A stretch of DNA of 64,000 nt from an uncultured Clostridia bacterium. GTDB taxonomy: Bacteria > Bacillota > Clostridia > Christensenellales > Borkfalkiaceae. The stretch lies in assembly GCA_947629485.1 (NCBI GenBank), contig CANRDX010000004.1, forward strand, positions 1 to 64,000, given 5' to 3'. This document shows positions 27,243 through 38,039 of this stretch, one piece after another. Each line of letters begins with the position of its first letter. Positions within the stretch are counted from its first letter, which is position 1. The translations under genes were made by a program, and so were the position numbers. The notes beneath the pieces are model-generated. The model had not been told where the DNA came from, ran no database searches, and saw only the letters and a program-made list of their open reading frames with translations.

Positions 27243-27485
27243 TCAGCTCTGCGTTTCCTTGACCGTACGGTTGCCGCGCAGTTTGAGCGCGCCGTTCGTG
27301 ATGATAGGCGAGATGATGAGCCAGATCGCGGCGAGCGTGATGAGCGAATAGATGATGATCGAGCCGACCGCACGCGGTCCCATAAAGATCGCCGAAACGA
27401 GGTTGAAATTGAAGATGCCGAAAAGCCCCCAATTCACCGCGCCGAGCAGTACAAGAATGTACGAGATGAGATTTGCAATAACCAT
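27243..27485 (-). CDS. DUF378 family small membrane protein
   Basis: MVIANLISYILVLLGAVNWGLFGIFNFNLVSAIF: NWGLxGxFxFxLV signature. Confidence 0.85.
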   Translation of the reverse strand: MVIANLISYILVLLGAVNWGLFGIFNFNLVSAIFMGPRAVGSIIIYSLITLAAIWLIISPIITNGALKLRGNRTVKETQS

Positions 27486-27549
27486 AGGTTCCTCCTGCAA
27501 GCAGAATGCGCAATCGCGCGGCGGTTATACATGCCCGCGGCAAAAGCAA

Positions 27550-27576
27550 AAGAAGCCCCCGAACGGGAGCTTCTTC
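27550..27576 (-). terminator. Intrinsic terminator
   Basis: GAAGCTCCCGTTCGGGGGCTTCTTTTG on minus strand. Confidence 0.65.
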
Positions 27577-27588
27577 AAAACTTATCGA

Positions 27589-30228
27589 TTATTTCTTCTT
27601 TCTGCCTTTGAGCTTGGAGAGATCGACTTCCTCGACGTTCTTGTTCGAGGGCTTGATCACGAGCAGGAGCACGATCGCGATGAGCAGAGCGGCGGAGATG
27701 GAGAAGAGCACGATCGCCGTCGTATTGCTTTCCAGCCATCTGCTCGACCCGAGAATGGTATCGATGGGGTTCTGCACGTTGATCGCCTTGTATGCCGTGG
27801 CGACGCCGTCGCCCCCGCGCATCTCTGCGTCGGTGACAGTGACTTTGACGACATAGAAGCCCTTCGCCTGCGGGGTGAAGCTGAGGGAGGAATCGGGATC
27901 CCAAGCATAGGCGTTGGTATCCGCCCACTCCTCGTCGTCCTCGGTGATCTCGGAACTGTACACGGGGATCTCGTTATCCTTGATGCAATTCCAAAGCCAA
28001 CCCGTTCCGTCGTCGAGGTTCGTCTTTTCGCTGCCCGTGCCCTCTTTCTTCAACGCCTCCACGAGATCGGCGTACGTCACCGTCTTGTCCGCAGGAAGCG
28101 CCGCGGGATCGAAGTAGTAGAGGTTATAATCCGTTTCGTAGCCGTCGAGCGCGATGATGGAGAAGTTAGAAATGGAATAGTTCTGATCGCGATGCCCTTC
28201 GGTCTGCGTATCGGAATCCTCGATCGAGGGACCTGTGTAGCCGATATACATTCTGAATTCGGGGATCGCGTCGATATCCCACACGTTGCTTCCGCTCACG
28301 GTCACGAGGTTGTTGTCCTCGTCGAAATACTTCATCGTATTGCCCGCCGCGTCCTGTGCGACCACGCGGAAACGGTAGTAGCCGCGCTGATCGACCTCGA
28401 AGCGAAGCCCGTCGTAGCGGAGCGACGTCGCGCTCGAAGCGCTGGAACCCTCGGCAGTGCCGTGCTTATAATAGTAGATGCTGAACCGAAGATTTCTGTA
28501 ATCGACGTAGTTGCTCTGGATGAGGGGGCGCAGCGAGGGAAGATAGAAGTAAGCTCCGTCGCCCGCGCTGACATCCTTCGCCGCGTCTTCGACGGACTGC
28601 TGATAGTCTGCGACGGCGTCGTTCCAAGACGTTTCGTCCCAACCTTCGGCGTAACCGTTCTCCTTCGCGCTCTCATCCGCCGTAATGCCGATGTAGCTCG
28701 GCCCCGCGATCTCGCGGTTGACGATGAGATAATCGAAGTAGTTGCCCGCGGTCTTGTCGATCTCGTAGGCGTCGATCCTGCCGCCGCAGGCGATCTTGGT
28801 TTCGCCTTCGGGATCGGCGGGATCGTCCTTTTCGCCCGTGCAGACGGCGTCGGCATTCGCGTCGAGCGCGTCGTGATATTCCTTGTCCGTCAGCGATTTG
28901 CCGCACTCGGGACACACCCATGACGCGGTCGTTTCGTAGGCTTCGTCGCCGAGCGTCTCGACGGCGCCGGGAGCTGCGTACCAGGTGAGGTAGACATAGT
29001 TTTCGGTGAACGTTCCGTCGCTCACGCGGTAGCGGATGGAGACGTAAGAAGTGTCATCTTCGGATTCGTCCGTGGGCGGGAAGAAGTACGTCGAGGAGCG
29101 GAGCGTCTTGTAGTCGGAGTCGGCGGGAAGGACGTAGTGATCGTCCACCGTCTCCGCATACGTTGCGGGACCGTCGCCCTCTTCGGGCTGATCCTCTGCG
29201 GCGTCGGCGTCTCTGCGCAGCATATAATATTGCGACGTCACGCTGGGCGTACTGCTCGAAAGAACGTCGATCGCCTGATAGGTGATGCTGAACTTCTGCC
29301 CGAGGCGAAGGGGATAGATCTTTTCGTTGATCGCGAGCACGCCGGGGGCGTTGTCGACGACCTTGCCCTCTTCGTTCAGATCGAAGGTCTGCTCGTTGAG
29401 GGAATGGAATTCCACGATCTGGGTGACTTTTTCTTCCTCGGCGGCCTTTGCGCGAAGCTCCGCTTCAAACGTGAGGGGAACGAGGGTATCGCCCGAGCTG
29501 CGGATGAAGTTCCCGCCGATGTTGGTGAAGTTGCCGAGATATTCTCCCTTCCCTTCGCCGAAGGAGACGTAGACGGCAAAATCGCCCGCGTCGCAAGGCT
29601 CGCCGCCCGAAAGCGTTTCGGCAAAGGAGATCGTGATCACCGCCGTCCTGTCCGCTTCTGCGATCAAGCGAGAGGGAGCGGGCGCGCTGCCGCCGTTCGT
29701 TTCCGCGTCGAAAGCGCTGTTGTGCAATTCGAGCTTCAACGTGTTCGCCGCGCTGTCGTATAAGAACACGAGCGCGTTGGAAGATTCGCCCTTCTTTGAG
29801 ATGTTCTCCTCGGAGCTTTCCATCGTGATTGTGAAGGCGGTGAACTCGATCGAGGGAAAGGCGAAGGACGTCGAGAAATAGTGCGCCTTTCCGGGGTTGA
29901 TCCTGGCGTCGCCTTCGGGTTTCTTATAGTCGAATTCCTCGTTTTCCGCGGCAAACCATTTCAGCGCGAGATTGCGGCGGAATTGCACCTTGCCGCCGTC
30001 GGTATCCGAAGAGGAAAACCGAAAACGGGTCCAGTCGCCCTTCTCTTCCGCGTCCGCAGTCGGTTCAATGCTTGCGTTGCCCACCGTCTGGAAGACGGTC
30101 GTGGGCGAGACGGGCGCGGCGGAAGCCTTGCTGACATGGGGCAGGACGTGGAACGCCAACCCGAGCGTGACCGCCAGAAGCGCGACGAGCGCTGCAATGG
30201 AAATCCAACGAAGTTTTACCTTACTCAT
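27589..30228 (-). CDS. Large exported, C-terminally membrane-anchored surface protein (879 aa), unknown function
   Basis: N-terminal signal/TM MSKVKLRWISIAALVALLAVTLGLAFHV; C-terminal TM TTAIVLFSISAALLIAIVLLLVIKPSNK plus basic tail. Confidence 0.75.
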   Translation of the reverse strand: MSKVKLRWISIAALVALLAVTLGLAFHVLPHVSKASAAPVSPTTVFQTVGNASIEPTADAEEKGDWTRFRFSSSDTDGGKVQFRRNLALKWFAAENEEFDYKKPEGDARINPGKAHYFSTSFAFPSIEFTAFTITMESSEENISKKGESSNALVFLYDSAANTLKLELHNSAFDAETNGGSAPAPSRLIAEADRTAVITISFAETLSGGEPCDAGDFAVYVSFGEGKGEYLGNFTNIGGNFIRSSGDTLVPLTFEAELRAKAAEEEKVTQIVEFHSLNEQTFDLNEEGKVVDNAPGVLAINEKIYPLRLGQKFSITYQAIDVLSSSTPSVTSQYYMLRRDADAAEDQPEEGDGPATYAETVDDHYVLPADSDYKTLRSSTYFFPPTDESEDDTSYVSIRYRVSDGTFTENYVYLTWYAAPGAVETLGDEAYETTASWVCPECGKSLTDKEYHDALDANADAVCTGEKDDPADPEGETKIACGGRIDAYEIDKTAGNYFDYLIVNREIAGPSYIGITADESAKENGYAEGWDETSWNDAVADYQQSVEDAAKDVSAGDGAYFYLPSLRPLIQSNYVDYRNLRFSIYYYKHGTAEGSSASSATSLRYDGLRFEVDQRGYYRFRVVAQDAAGNTMKYFDEDNNLVTVSGSNVWDIDAIPEFRMYIGYTGPSIEDSDTQTEGHRDQNYSISNFSIIALDGYETDYNLYYFDPAALPADKTVTYADLVEALKKEGTGSEKTNLDDGTGWLWNCIKDNEIPVYSSEITEDDEEWADTNAYAWDPDSSLSFTPQAKGFYVVKVTVTDAEMRGGDGVATAYKAINVQNPIDTILGSSRWLESNTTAIVLFSISAALLIAIVLLLVIKPSNKNVEEVDLSKLKGRKKK

Positions 30229-30353
30229 GAGCTTACTCCAAAACGGGCAAAGCCCGCGTCATCTTTTCGATTATCCTATATATATTACACAAAAATTTTC
30301 TATCCGTCAAGCGCAATCGCGCCCTTTCGGAAGATTTTTCAAAATCCGAGCCT

Positions 30354-31058
30354 TCAAAAGGGCTTGATATGCGCTTCTACGTCGAACATCTTCCACGGAA
30401 GCTCCGCGGGCGGCGCAGCGAGAAAGCGCATGCGTTCCCCCCTTACGGGGTGCGTGAAGGAGAGCGAATACGCCCACAGCGCCAACTTGCCCTTTTGGGC
30501 GCGCTCCCCGCCGTAGCGCATGTCCCCAAAGACGGGATGCGCGATCCCCGCAAACTGCACGCGGATCTGGTGGCTCCTGCCCGTATGCAGTTCGACCTCG
30601 GCGAGCGCAAGCTCCCCCTTCCTCTCGGCGATCGTATAGTCGAGCACGGCGAGCTTGGCGCCGTCCGTCCCCTGCGGGCAGAGATAGACGGTGTTGTTCA
30701 CGGCGTTCTTTTTCAGCCAATTCGTGAGCCTTCCGCGCTCCTCGTGCGGCGCGCCGTTCAGAACGGCGAGATAGCGCTTGGAGAAATCCCCCGATCGCAT
30801 CTGTTCGGCGAGGCGGGCGGCGGCTTTGCTCGTCTTGGCGAACACCATCACGCCGCCTGTGGGACGATCGAGCCTATGGACAAGCCCCAAAAAAACATTG
30901 CCCTTTTTCTCGTATTTTACACGGAGATACTCTTTCAGCAGATCGAGCATGTTCTCATCGCCGCTCTCATCGGGGCAGGAAGCGACGTTCTGCGGTTTGA
31001 GCGCGACGAGAATGTGATTATCTTCGTAGAGCAACGAAAGATCGTTTTGATCAGACAT
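30354..31058 (-). CDS. RluA-family pseudouridine synthase (second copy)
   Basis: LLYEDNHILVALKPQNV...LVHRLDRPTGGVMVFAKTSKAA...TGRSHQIRVQFAGIAHPVFGDMRYG. Confidence 0.9.
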   Translation of the reverse strand: MSDQNDLSLLYEDNHILVALKPQNVASCPDESGDENMLDLLKEYLRVKYEKKGNVFLGLVHRLDRPTGGVMVFAKTSKAAARLAEQMRSGDFSKRYLAVLNGAPHEERGRLTNWLKKNAVNNTVYLCPQGTDGAKLAVLDYTIAERKGELALAEVELHTGRSHQIRVQFAGIAHPVFGDMRYGGERAQKGKLALWAYSLSFTHPVRGERMRFLAAPPAELPWKMFDVEAHIKPF

Positions 31059-31911
31059 GGGTATAGATCCCTCCCGCGCCGCACGGAAGCGGGATCCCCT
31101 CTTCGGTCGGAAGCCCTACTTCGTACGCCTGAATTTTCCCTTCGCGCCCCGAGAGGCAGAGGGTGAGTATGTTGGAAAGCACCGCGGGCTGTAACCCCGT
31201 CGTATAGCTGTTGATGAGAAAGAACAGCGCGTCGTCGGAAAGAAGCTCGGCGCACAGGCGGACGAAGGGGAAAAGCTCCGTCTCGATCTTCCACATCTCC
31301 CCCCCGGGCCCTCTTCCGTAGGAGGGCGGATCCATCACGATCCCGTCGTAGCGGTTCCCCCGCCGCAACTCGCGCAAGACGAACTTCTTGCAGTCGTCCA
31401 CGATGTATCGGATCCCGCTTTCGATCCCCGAGAGGCGGGCGTTTTCCCCCGCGCGCTCCACCATGCCCTTCGCCGCGTCGACATGCACGACTTCCGCGCC
31501 GGACTTGGCGAGGGCGACCGTCGCTCCCCCCGTATAGGCAAAGAGATTGAGGATCTTCACGGGGCGGCGCGCCCCTTCGACGAGGGAACGCATCCTGTCC
31601 CAATTTACCGCCTGTTCGGGGAAGAGACCCGTGTGCTTGAAGCCCATCGGCTTCACGCGGAAGGCGAGATCCTTATAGGCGATATTCCAGCTCTCGGGGA
31701 GCTGACGCCGATATTCCCATCTTCCGCCCCCCTTCTCGCTGCGGTGATAGACGGCGGCAAGATCGGGATAGGACGAAAGATCGCGTTGCGCGCTCCAAAT
31801 GACCTGGGGATCGGGGCGGAGAAGCACGATATCTCCCCACCGTTCGAGCTTCATTCCGTCGCCCGTTGCGATCACGGAATACTCCTTCCAATCCTCAGCC
31901 AAACGAATCAT
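31051..31911 (-). CDS. Class I SAM-dependent methyltransferase (RlmI/RlmK-like rRNA methyltransferase family)
   Basis: ILNLFAYTGGATVALAKSGAEVVHVDAAKGMVERAGENA...GIVMDPPSYGRGPGGEMWKIE. Confidence 0.88.
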   Translation of the reverse strand: MIRLAEDWKEYSVIATGDGMKLERWGDIVLLRPDPQVIWSAQRDLSSYPDLAAVYHRSEKGGGRWEYRRQLPESWNIAYKDLAFRVKPMGFKHTGLFPEQAVNWDRMRSLVEGARRPVKILNLFAYTGGATVALAKSGAEVVHVDAAKGMVERAGENARLSGIESGIRYIVDDCKKFVLRELRRGNRYDGIVMDPPSYGRGPGGEMWKIETELFPFVRLCAELLSDDALFFLINSYTTGLQPAVLSNILTLCLSGREGKIQAYEVGLPTEEGIPLPCGAGGIYTHV

Positions 31912-31953
31912 AGTTCCATTATAATTGTTTGCGCGCGTTTTGTAAAGCAAAAT

Positions 31954-31985
31954 CGTCCCCGCGGAAAAATTTTCCGTCGGGGACG
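31954..31985 (-). terminator. Terminator-like hairpin
   Basis: CGTCCCCGACGGAAAATTTTTCCGCGGGGACGATTTTG on minus strand. Confidence 0.5.
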
Positions 31986-32017
31986 AAGGAAATTCGCGGC
32001 GCATGCCGCAAAAACGC

Positions 32018-33739
32018 TTACTTGCGGAATACGAGCACGCAAAAACTGTGGGGCGGAAGGAGCGCGGTGCGGGGCGCGGCGGGCGCGACGTCTCTCGCGG
32101 CGATCTTCGTAGGCTCCGAAGCGGTGTTGCAGGCGGCGGGGTCGCCCTCGATGAGAATGACGCGGTTCAATGCGCCGAAATCGTGCTCCCCTTCCACCTC
32201 CGCCTCGACGGGATCGTCTGAAAGGTTCACCGCCTTGACGTAGGTGACGCCCTCCTGTTCGGTCGCGGAAACGGGGAGGGAAGCGTCGGCTTGGGCGTGC
32301 AGGATATTTGCGCCCGTGTACAGGCTGAATAGTTTTTGGACGTAGTAGCTCGGCGTGCCGAAGGCGCGGCTTCCGTCGAAGCGGATGAGGGCGGGCGTCT
32401 GCGCATAGCCGTCGCGCGCGAACAGCGGCGCGTACGTCCTCGCGCCGCACACCGCGGCATTCTCCAATTCGGTGAGCAGTGCCGCCTCCGCGAGCGCGCT
32501 CGAAAGGCGCCCCTCCGTTGCGCCCGCCGCGGCGTAGACCACATGCGTCTCTTCATCGTCTCCGAGCTGCGCGATCGTCGCGTTCTGCAACTCATCGGGC
32601 GGAAGAACAAGGCGCACTTCGCGGACATGCCCCTCCTCTTTTTCGTCTGACGGGGTGAGAAGTTTGATCTTTTCATCCTTCGCGCGAATGGCGGAAGCGA
32701 CGATCTCGATCCGTTTGCGGGCTTCCTCGCTCCCCGCCTGCTCCGCGCTTCCGAGCGCGATCGCGGAAAGGTGGAATGGCACGGGATGGCCGAGTTCCGC
32801 CCGCAGGCTCCCCCACATCGTATCCGCACTGCCGTTCGCAAATTCAATGAGATCGAGCGCGTCCTGCACATACGTTTCCGTCTCCTCGCCGCACTCCCCC
32901 ACAGGAAGGGCGGGGATGGGCTGCGCGCCGAGGTATTCGGCGAGACGGAAGTATTCGTAAAAGCCTAAATCGAGCGTCTGCCCGTAGTGCGCGAGCGCCG
33001 CGCTCCCCGCCGCATGACAATTCGGGAAGTGCCGCCTCAGATCTCTTCCGCCCACCGATCCCTTCCAGCGATACTCCGCGACAACGCCGCCCCCGGGGAA
33101 GCGCAAAAAGCGCGGTTTCAGCTCTTCGATCAGGGCGATAAGATCGCGGCGGAACAGCTTCAAAATGGCGTTTACGGGGCGCATCGAGAAGCAATCGGCG
33201 TGTACCATGCCCGCCTTCGCAAGCCTGAAAACGAATGCCGCGCCCGTTGCGTCCTCCTTGCATTTTACGCGCACGCAGTAGCGGTGCCACTTGCCGTCCG
33301 GCTTGATCTTCACCTTCTTTTCAAAGAGCGTCTTCTCCCCGATCGCGCCGACGTACGCCGTATTCTTATCTTCGTAGGAGCGGACGAAGAAGGAGATCTC
33401 GTACTCCGTGCCCCGCCGAAGCGTCAGCCCGCCGTACGCCCTGTTGCGCATGCCCGCGCCGTCCGCATTGGCGACCACCCGCATGTAGTGGGGATTTTCA
33501 AGGTGAAGGGGGCGGTCCGTCTTGACTTTCAGCGCCGCGCTCCCCTCGGCGGGATAGGGCGTCCAGCCGTGATCGCCGCACGCCGCAAAGCCCCCCTTTT
33601 GATACACCGTCGCCTCGAAGTTGCGGTTTTCGAGCATCTCCGCGTTGAGTCCGCCGTCGATCGCGTAGTTGATGTCGTCGAGGAAAAGCCCCATTTCCCC
33701 CTTTCCGATTTTTCCCGTCTCCGAAATCGTGATCTTCAT
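32018..33739 (-). CDS. GH51 alpha-L-arabinofuranosidase-like protein (possibly catalytically inactive)
   Basis: LFLDDINYAIDGGLNAEMLENRNFE, FLRFPGGGVVAEYRWKGSVG, ALAEAALLTELEN...TYAPLFARDG...FGTPSYYVQKLFS. Confidence 0.82.
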   Translation of the reverse strand: MKITISETGKIGKGEMGLFLDDINYAIDGGLNAEMLENRNFEATVYQKGGFAACGDHGWTPYPAEGSAALKVKTDRPLHLENPHYMRVVANADGAGMRNRAYGGLTLRRGTEYEISFFVRSYEDKNTAYVGAIGEKTLFEKKVKIKPDGKWHRYCVRVKCKEDATGAAFVFRLAKAGMVHADCFSMRPVNAILKLFRRDLIALIEELKPRFLRFPGGGVVAEYRWKGSVGGRDLRRHFPNCHAAGSAALAHYGQTLDLGFYEYFRLAEYLGAQPIPALPVGECGEETETYVQDALDLIEFANGSADTMWGSLRAELGHPVPFHLSAIALGSAEQAGSEEARKRIEIVASAIRAKDEKIKLLTPSDEKEEGHVREVRLVLPPDELQNATIAQLGDDEETHVVYAAAGATEGRLSSALAEAALLTELENAAVCGARTYAPLFARDGYAQTPALIRFDGSRAFGTPSYYVQKLFSLYTGANILHAQADASLPVSATEQEGVTYVKAVNLSDDPVEAEVEGEHDFGALNRVILIEGDPAACNTASEPTKIAARDVAPAAPRTALLPPHSFCVLVFRK

Positions 33740-33781
33740 TTTCCCTATCTCCTGCCGCCGAGGTGCAGCGCAAAATTTCCG

Positions 33782-35482
33782 TTACGTCAATGTTTCGATG
33801 GCGTGCGCGATATATGTGATGTGGTCCGCCGCCCTTTCGAGATTTCCCACGAGGTTGATGAACACCCCCGAGTTCTGCGGCTGGCATCTTCCCTCGTTGA
33901 GGCGCTTGATGTGCCGATCGACGAGAACGCGCCGATCGCTGTCGATCTCGTCTTCCAGCTCGTCCACTTTGGCGAGGCTCGGGATATCCTTGTAGAGGAA
34001 CGCCGCGAGGCTCAGAGCATACAGCTCCTTGATCTTGGCGTACATCGCCGAGATCATTTCGAGGAACTCGTCCGAGAAGATCAGCTCGTCCTCGACATAG
34101 TGGCGGGTATATTTGGTGATGTTATCGGCAAGTTCGCCGATACGCATGATGTCGTTAAAGACGTAGTGCAGCGAGGAGACCGTCTTTTCCTCCTCCATGA
34201 CGAGGGAGGTCGCGGACAGCTTGACGAGATAGGAGATGCCCTTTCTGTTCGCGTCCGAAAGGTTGCGGTTGTGCTCGCTCACCGTTTCGGCGCTCCCCTC
34301 GTCCTTCGCGAGGAAGGCGTTGAAGGAGACGTCGAGGGTGTCCATCGCATACGAGAACATCTTGCCCGTCTGCTGGTAGACATAGCCGAGCGCGACGGAG
34401 GGGCCGCGGAGAAGGCGGTCGTCGAGGTCGCCGAAAATCTCCTCCGCCCTTTGCCCTTGCGCCTTCTTCTCCTTTTTTTCGGGAATGATGTGCTCCGCGA
34501 GCCAGACGAACACGTTGATGAGGGGCAGAAAGAGCAGGGCGTTCACCACGTTGAAAAGGGTGTGGAAGGTAGCGATCTGGAAGGTCGGCCCCAGCCCCGT
34601 CTTTCCGAACGCGGTGATGTCGTCGGGGAAGATGCCCGCGAGCACGGTATGCGAAAAGCCGCTCCAACAGACGAGAACGACGGTGAAGATGATCGCGCCG
34701 AAGAAGTTGAACAGGAAGTGGATGAGCGCGGCGCGCTTGGCGTTGGTGCTCGCCCCGAGCGAGGAGATGAGCGCGGTGACGCAGGTGCCGATGTTGGAGC
34801 CGATGATGATATAGAGAGGCGCGTTCCCTCCCCCGCCGATGACAAGCCCGAGGGAAGCCATCGTGATGATGATGGCGTTCACCGCCGTGGAACTCTGCAC
34901 GAGCGCGGTGATGGCGATGCCGATGAGAAGGAGAAGAAGCGGATGAAGCTGCGTGCCGAGGATCTTCGAGACCATTTCAAAGGCGTCCGTCCCCTCCTCG
35001 AAGGTGAGCGCGGACGACATGAGTTTCAGCCCCACGAAGATGAGGCCGAACGCCGCGACGACGTTGCCGACCGACTTCAATCTCTCGCTCTTGGAGAACA
35101 TCGTGATGAACACGCCGACCGCGGCGAGGACGAGGAACACCGCCGTGATATCCGACCCCGCAAGGGCGATGACCCACGCGTTGAGGGTGGTGCCGATGTT
35201 CGCGCCCATGATGATGGCGGTCGCCTGAAAGAGCGTCATGATGCCCGCGTTGACGAGACCGACGACCATGACCGTCGTAAAGGCGGAGCTTTGCCCGACG
35301 ATCGTCATCGCCGTGCCGATGCCGACGCCCGCGAACCTGTTCTTCGCCGTCTTATCGAGCATGGATCTGAGCCTTCCGTGCGCGAGCTTGGTCATATTCT
35401 CCGACAAGATCTTCATGCCGACGAGGAACGTCCCCAAGCCGCCGAAGATCTGCAAGATGATTTTTACGATTTCCCATGCCAT
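33782..35482 (-). CDS. Na/Pi cotransporter family protein with C-terminal PhoU-like domain
   Basis: GLGTFLVGMKILSENMTKLAHGRLRSMLDKTAKNRFAGVGIGTAMTIVGQSSAFTTVMVVGLVNAGIM; QSSTAVNAIIITMASLG repeat. Confidence 0.93.
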   Translation of the reverse strand: MAWEIVKIILQIFGGLGTFLVGMKILSENMTKLAHGRLRSMLDKTAKNRFAGVGIGTAMTIVGQSSAFTTVMVVGLVNAGIMTLFQATAIIMGANIGTTLNAWVIALAGSDITAVFLVLAAVGVFITMFSKSERLKSVGNVVAAFGLIFVGLKLMSSALTFEEGTDAFEMVSKILGTQLHPLLLLLIGIAITALVQSSTAVNAIIITMASLGLVIGGGGNAPLYIIIGSNIGTCVTALISSLGASTNAKRAALIHFLFNFFGAIIFTVVLVCWSGFSHTVLAGIFPDDITAFGKTGLGPTFQIATFHTLFNVVNALLFLPLINVFVWLAEHIIPEKKEKKAQGQRAEEIFGDLDDRLLRGPSVALGYVYQQTGKMFSYAMDTLDVSFNAFLAKDEGSAETVSEHNRNLSDANRKGISYLVKLSATSLVMEEEKTVSSLHYVFNDIMRIGELADNITKYTRHYVEDELIFSDEFLEMISAMYAKIKELYALSLAAFLYKDIPSLAKVDELEDEIDSDRRVLVDRHIKRLNEGRCQPQNSGVFINLVGNLERAADHITYIAHAIETLT

Positions 35483-35582
35483 ACGATTTCCCTCTGCCGC
35501 ACCGATCGAATACCATTATAACAGGAAACGGGCGGGTTTGTCACGCAATTTGCGGAAGATGGCTGAAATTGCTTTTCATAGA

Positions 35583-35610
35583 AAAAACACGCCGCGGGGC
35601 GTGTTCTTTC
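35583..35610 (-). terminator. Intrinsic terminator of topoisomerase operon
   Basis: GAACACGCCCCGCGGCGTGTTTTTTC on minus strand. Confidence 0.7.
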
Positions 35611-35612
35611 GG

Positions 35613-38039
35613 TCAGTCGTCGCATTCGCGGTATTTCATGGCGATTACTTCCTTTGCGGTCCACTTTACGTTTTTGAGCGCCCTGCCGCGCGTATTCGTC
35701 GCGTCGATGGGAATTTCTTCGGTGGAGATCTCGGTCATGGTACCCTCGTCCGTCGTCACGGCGAGCATATAGGGGACGGTCACATACTCCGCGAAGAGGA
35801 CTTCTTCGCCTTTGAGCGAGGCGATCTGCACCCCCTTGCGGTAGCGGGGAAGCGTATCCACCTGCGCGGCGATGACGCGTTTCCACCTTCCGCCCGTGAT
35901 CGCGACGACGATCTCGCCCTCGCCGTCGATCTGCGAGGCAAAGAGCACTTCGTCGCCCTCGTTGAGGTTCATGCCCTTCACGCCGCCCGAAATGCGGCCC
36001 TGCAAGGGGATATCGTCCTTTCTTGCGTTGAGGCACATGCCCTTTTTCGAAACGAAGAACACGGTGACGCCCTCTTCGGCGGAATCGATCTGCACGGAGA
36101 CGACGCGGTCGCCCTCCGCAAGACGGATCGCCTGAAAAGACTTTTTGGAGAGATTGTATTCGCTCCACGCCGTCTTTTTGAGCATTCCCTGCGCCGTGAT
36201 GAAGAGCAGATTCCCCTCGGGGAACGCCTTCAAGACCGCGACGGGCCGCTCGCCCTTTTCGGCGTCCTCGAAGAGATCCGCAAGGGCGTAGCCGCTTTCC
36301 GTGAACTTCTTCATGCAGTCCATGCCGTAGATACGGTAGCAATTCCCGAGGTCGGAGAAGATGAGAATCAGCTCGTCGGACATCACGCGCACACTCCCCG
36401 TGACGACGGCGCCCTTGCGCGAGACGGGATTTTGCGAGAATTGGGTGAAGCTCTTCTCCGTCACGCACTTGATCTTGCCGTCGGCGGTGATGAGCATCAC
36501 GCTGGGAACGCCCGGCTCGCGGATATCGTTGCGCTCCGCGTCGGCGTCCGCCTCGTTGTAGACGAGCACGGATCTGCGCGGCGTCTTGTATTTCTTCTTG
36601 ATTTCGAGAAGTTCCTCCTTCACGACCTGCAACTGCAACCGTGTGCTGCCCACGATCGCCGTGAGCTTTTCGATGAGGATCTTCAACGCTTTCAGCTCCT
36701 CTTCGAGCTTGAACACTTCGAGTTTCGTGAGGCGGGCGAGGCGAAGGTCGAGAATGGCTTGCGCCTGCTTTTCGGAGAGATCGAAGCGTGCGCGGAGCTT
36801 GTCGCGCGCGTCTGCGGTGGAATCCGCGCCCTTGATGATCTTGATCACCTCGTCGATATTCCGCACGGCGATGATGAGACCTTCGAGGATATGGCAGCGC
36901 TCCTTTGCTTGGTTTAAGTCGAAGCGGGTGCGGCGCAAAACGACGTCGCGCTGGTAATCGACGTAGTGGCGGACGATCTCCATCAGCCCCAGAAGCACGG
37001 GCTTGCCGCCCGCGATCGCCACCATGTTCATGCCGAACGTGGTTTCGAGATCGGTGTATTTATAGAGGAGCTTCAATAGTTTGGGGATATCCGTGCCGCC
37101 CTTGACTTCGACGACGGCGCGCATTCCCACGCGGTCGCTCTCGTCGGTGACGCGCACCACGCCCGCAAGTTCCTCCTTCTTCTCTTCGCGAAGCTCCGCG
37201 ATCTTCCTGAGGAGCGCCGCCTTGTTCACCTGATAGGGAAGTTCGGTGATGACGATCTGCTTTTTATCCGCCTCCCCGGGTTCCACCTTGATCTTGGCGC
37301 GAAGCGTTATGCGCCCCTTCCCCGTTCTGTACGCTTCGTGCAGTTCGTTGGCGATGATATATCCCCCCGTCGGAAAATCGGGCGCGGGGATATATTTCAT
37401 CATGGATTCGAGATTCATGCGCGGGTTGTCGATAAAGGCGACGACGCCGTCGATCGTCTCGGCGAGGTTGTGGGGCGGGATATTCGTCGCAAGCCCGACC
37501 GCGATCCCCGAAGCGCCGTTGACAAGGAGATTGGGGAAGCGCCCGGGAAGCATATCCGGCTCTTTCAGCGAATCGTCGAAATTGAGGGAGAAGGGCACGG
37601 TGTTCTTTTCGAGGTCTTTCAGAAGCTCGAGCGCGATGGGTTCGAGCCTCGCCTCGGTATAGCGCATCGCGGCGGCGGGATCGCCGTCTACGGAGCCGAA
37701 ATTCCCGTGTCCGTTCACGAGCGTTTTGCCCATGTTGAAATCCTGCGCCATGCGCACCATCGCGTCGTAGACGGAGGAATCCCCGTGCGGGTGATACTTG
37801 CCCATGCAGTCGCCGACGATGCGCGCCGATTTCTTGTGCGGCTTGTCCGGCGTAAGCCCCATCTCGTACATGGTATAGAGAATTCGCCTCTGCACGGGCT
37901 TCAACCCGTCCTCGACGCGGGGCAGCGCGCGGTCGAGAATGACGAATTCCGCATAGGGGAGCATGGATTGGGGAAGCACCTCTTCGAGCGGCGTTACGAA
38001 CAGGTTGCCCTGCGGCTCGATCTCGTTAGTTTTCTTCAT
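35613..38039 (-). CDS. parC: Type II topoisomerase subunit A (GyrA/ParC family; probably topo IV ParC)
   Basis: [23 protein letters not shown]...[26 protein letters not shown]; no QRRGGKG-type GyrA box seen. Confidence 0.8.
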   Translation of the reverse strand: MKKTNEIEPQGNLFVTPLEEVLPQSMLPYAEFVILDRALPRVEDGLKPVQRRILYTMYEMGLTPDKPHKKSARIVGDCMGKYHPHGDSSVYDAMVRMAQDFNMGKTLVNGHGNFGSVDGDPAAAMRYTEARLEPIALELLKDLEKNTVPFSLNFDDSLKEPDMLPGRFPNLLVNGASGIAVGLATNIPPHNLAETIDGVVAFIDNPRMNLESMMKYIPAPDFPTGGYIIANELHEAYRTGKGRITLRAKIKVEPGEADKKQIVITELPYQVNKAALLRKIAELREEKKEELAGVVRVTDESDRVGMRAVVEVKGGTDIPKLLKLLYKYTDLETTFGMNMVAIAGGKPVLLGLMEIVRHYVDYQRDVVLRRTRFDLNQAKERCHILEGLIIAVRNIDEVIKIIKGADSTADARDKLRARFDLSEKQAQAILDLRLARLTKLEVFKLEEELKALKILIEKLTAIVGSTRLQLQVVKEELLEIKKKYKTPRRSVLVYNEADADAERNDIREPGVPSVMLITADGKIKCVTEKSFTQFSQNPVSRKGAVVTGSVRVMSDELILIFSDLGNCYRIYGMDCMKKFTESGYALADLFEDAEKGERPVAVLKAFPEGNLLFITAQGMLKKTAWSEYNLSKKSFQAIRLAEGDRVVSVQIDSAEEGVTVFFVSKKGMCLNARKDDIPLQGRISGGVKGMNLNEGDEVLFASQIDGEGEIVVAITGGRWKRVIAAQVDTLPRYRKGVQIASLKGEEVLFAEYVTVPYMLAVTTDEGTMTEISTEEIPIDATNTRGRALKNVKWTAKEVIAMKYRECDD

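Noticed and set aside
32987-35521. 844-aa plus-strand ORF antisense to GH51/NaPi genes
   Set aside because: Spans two unrelated sense genes and the gap between them; charged low-complexity translation; no support.
36350-38039. Possible quinolone-resistance substitution in the topoisomerase A subunit
   Set aside because: QRDR reads [17 protein letters not shown] with the key serine present; nothing supports a resistance allele.
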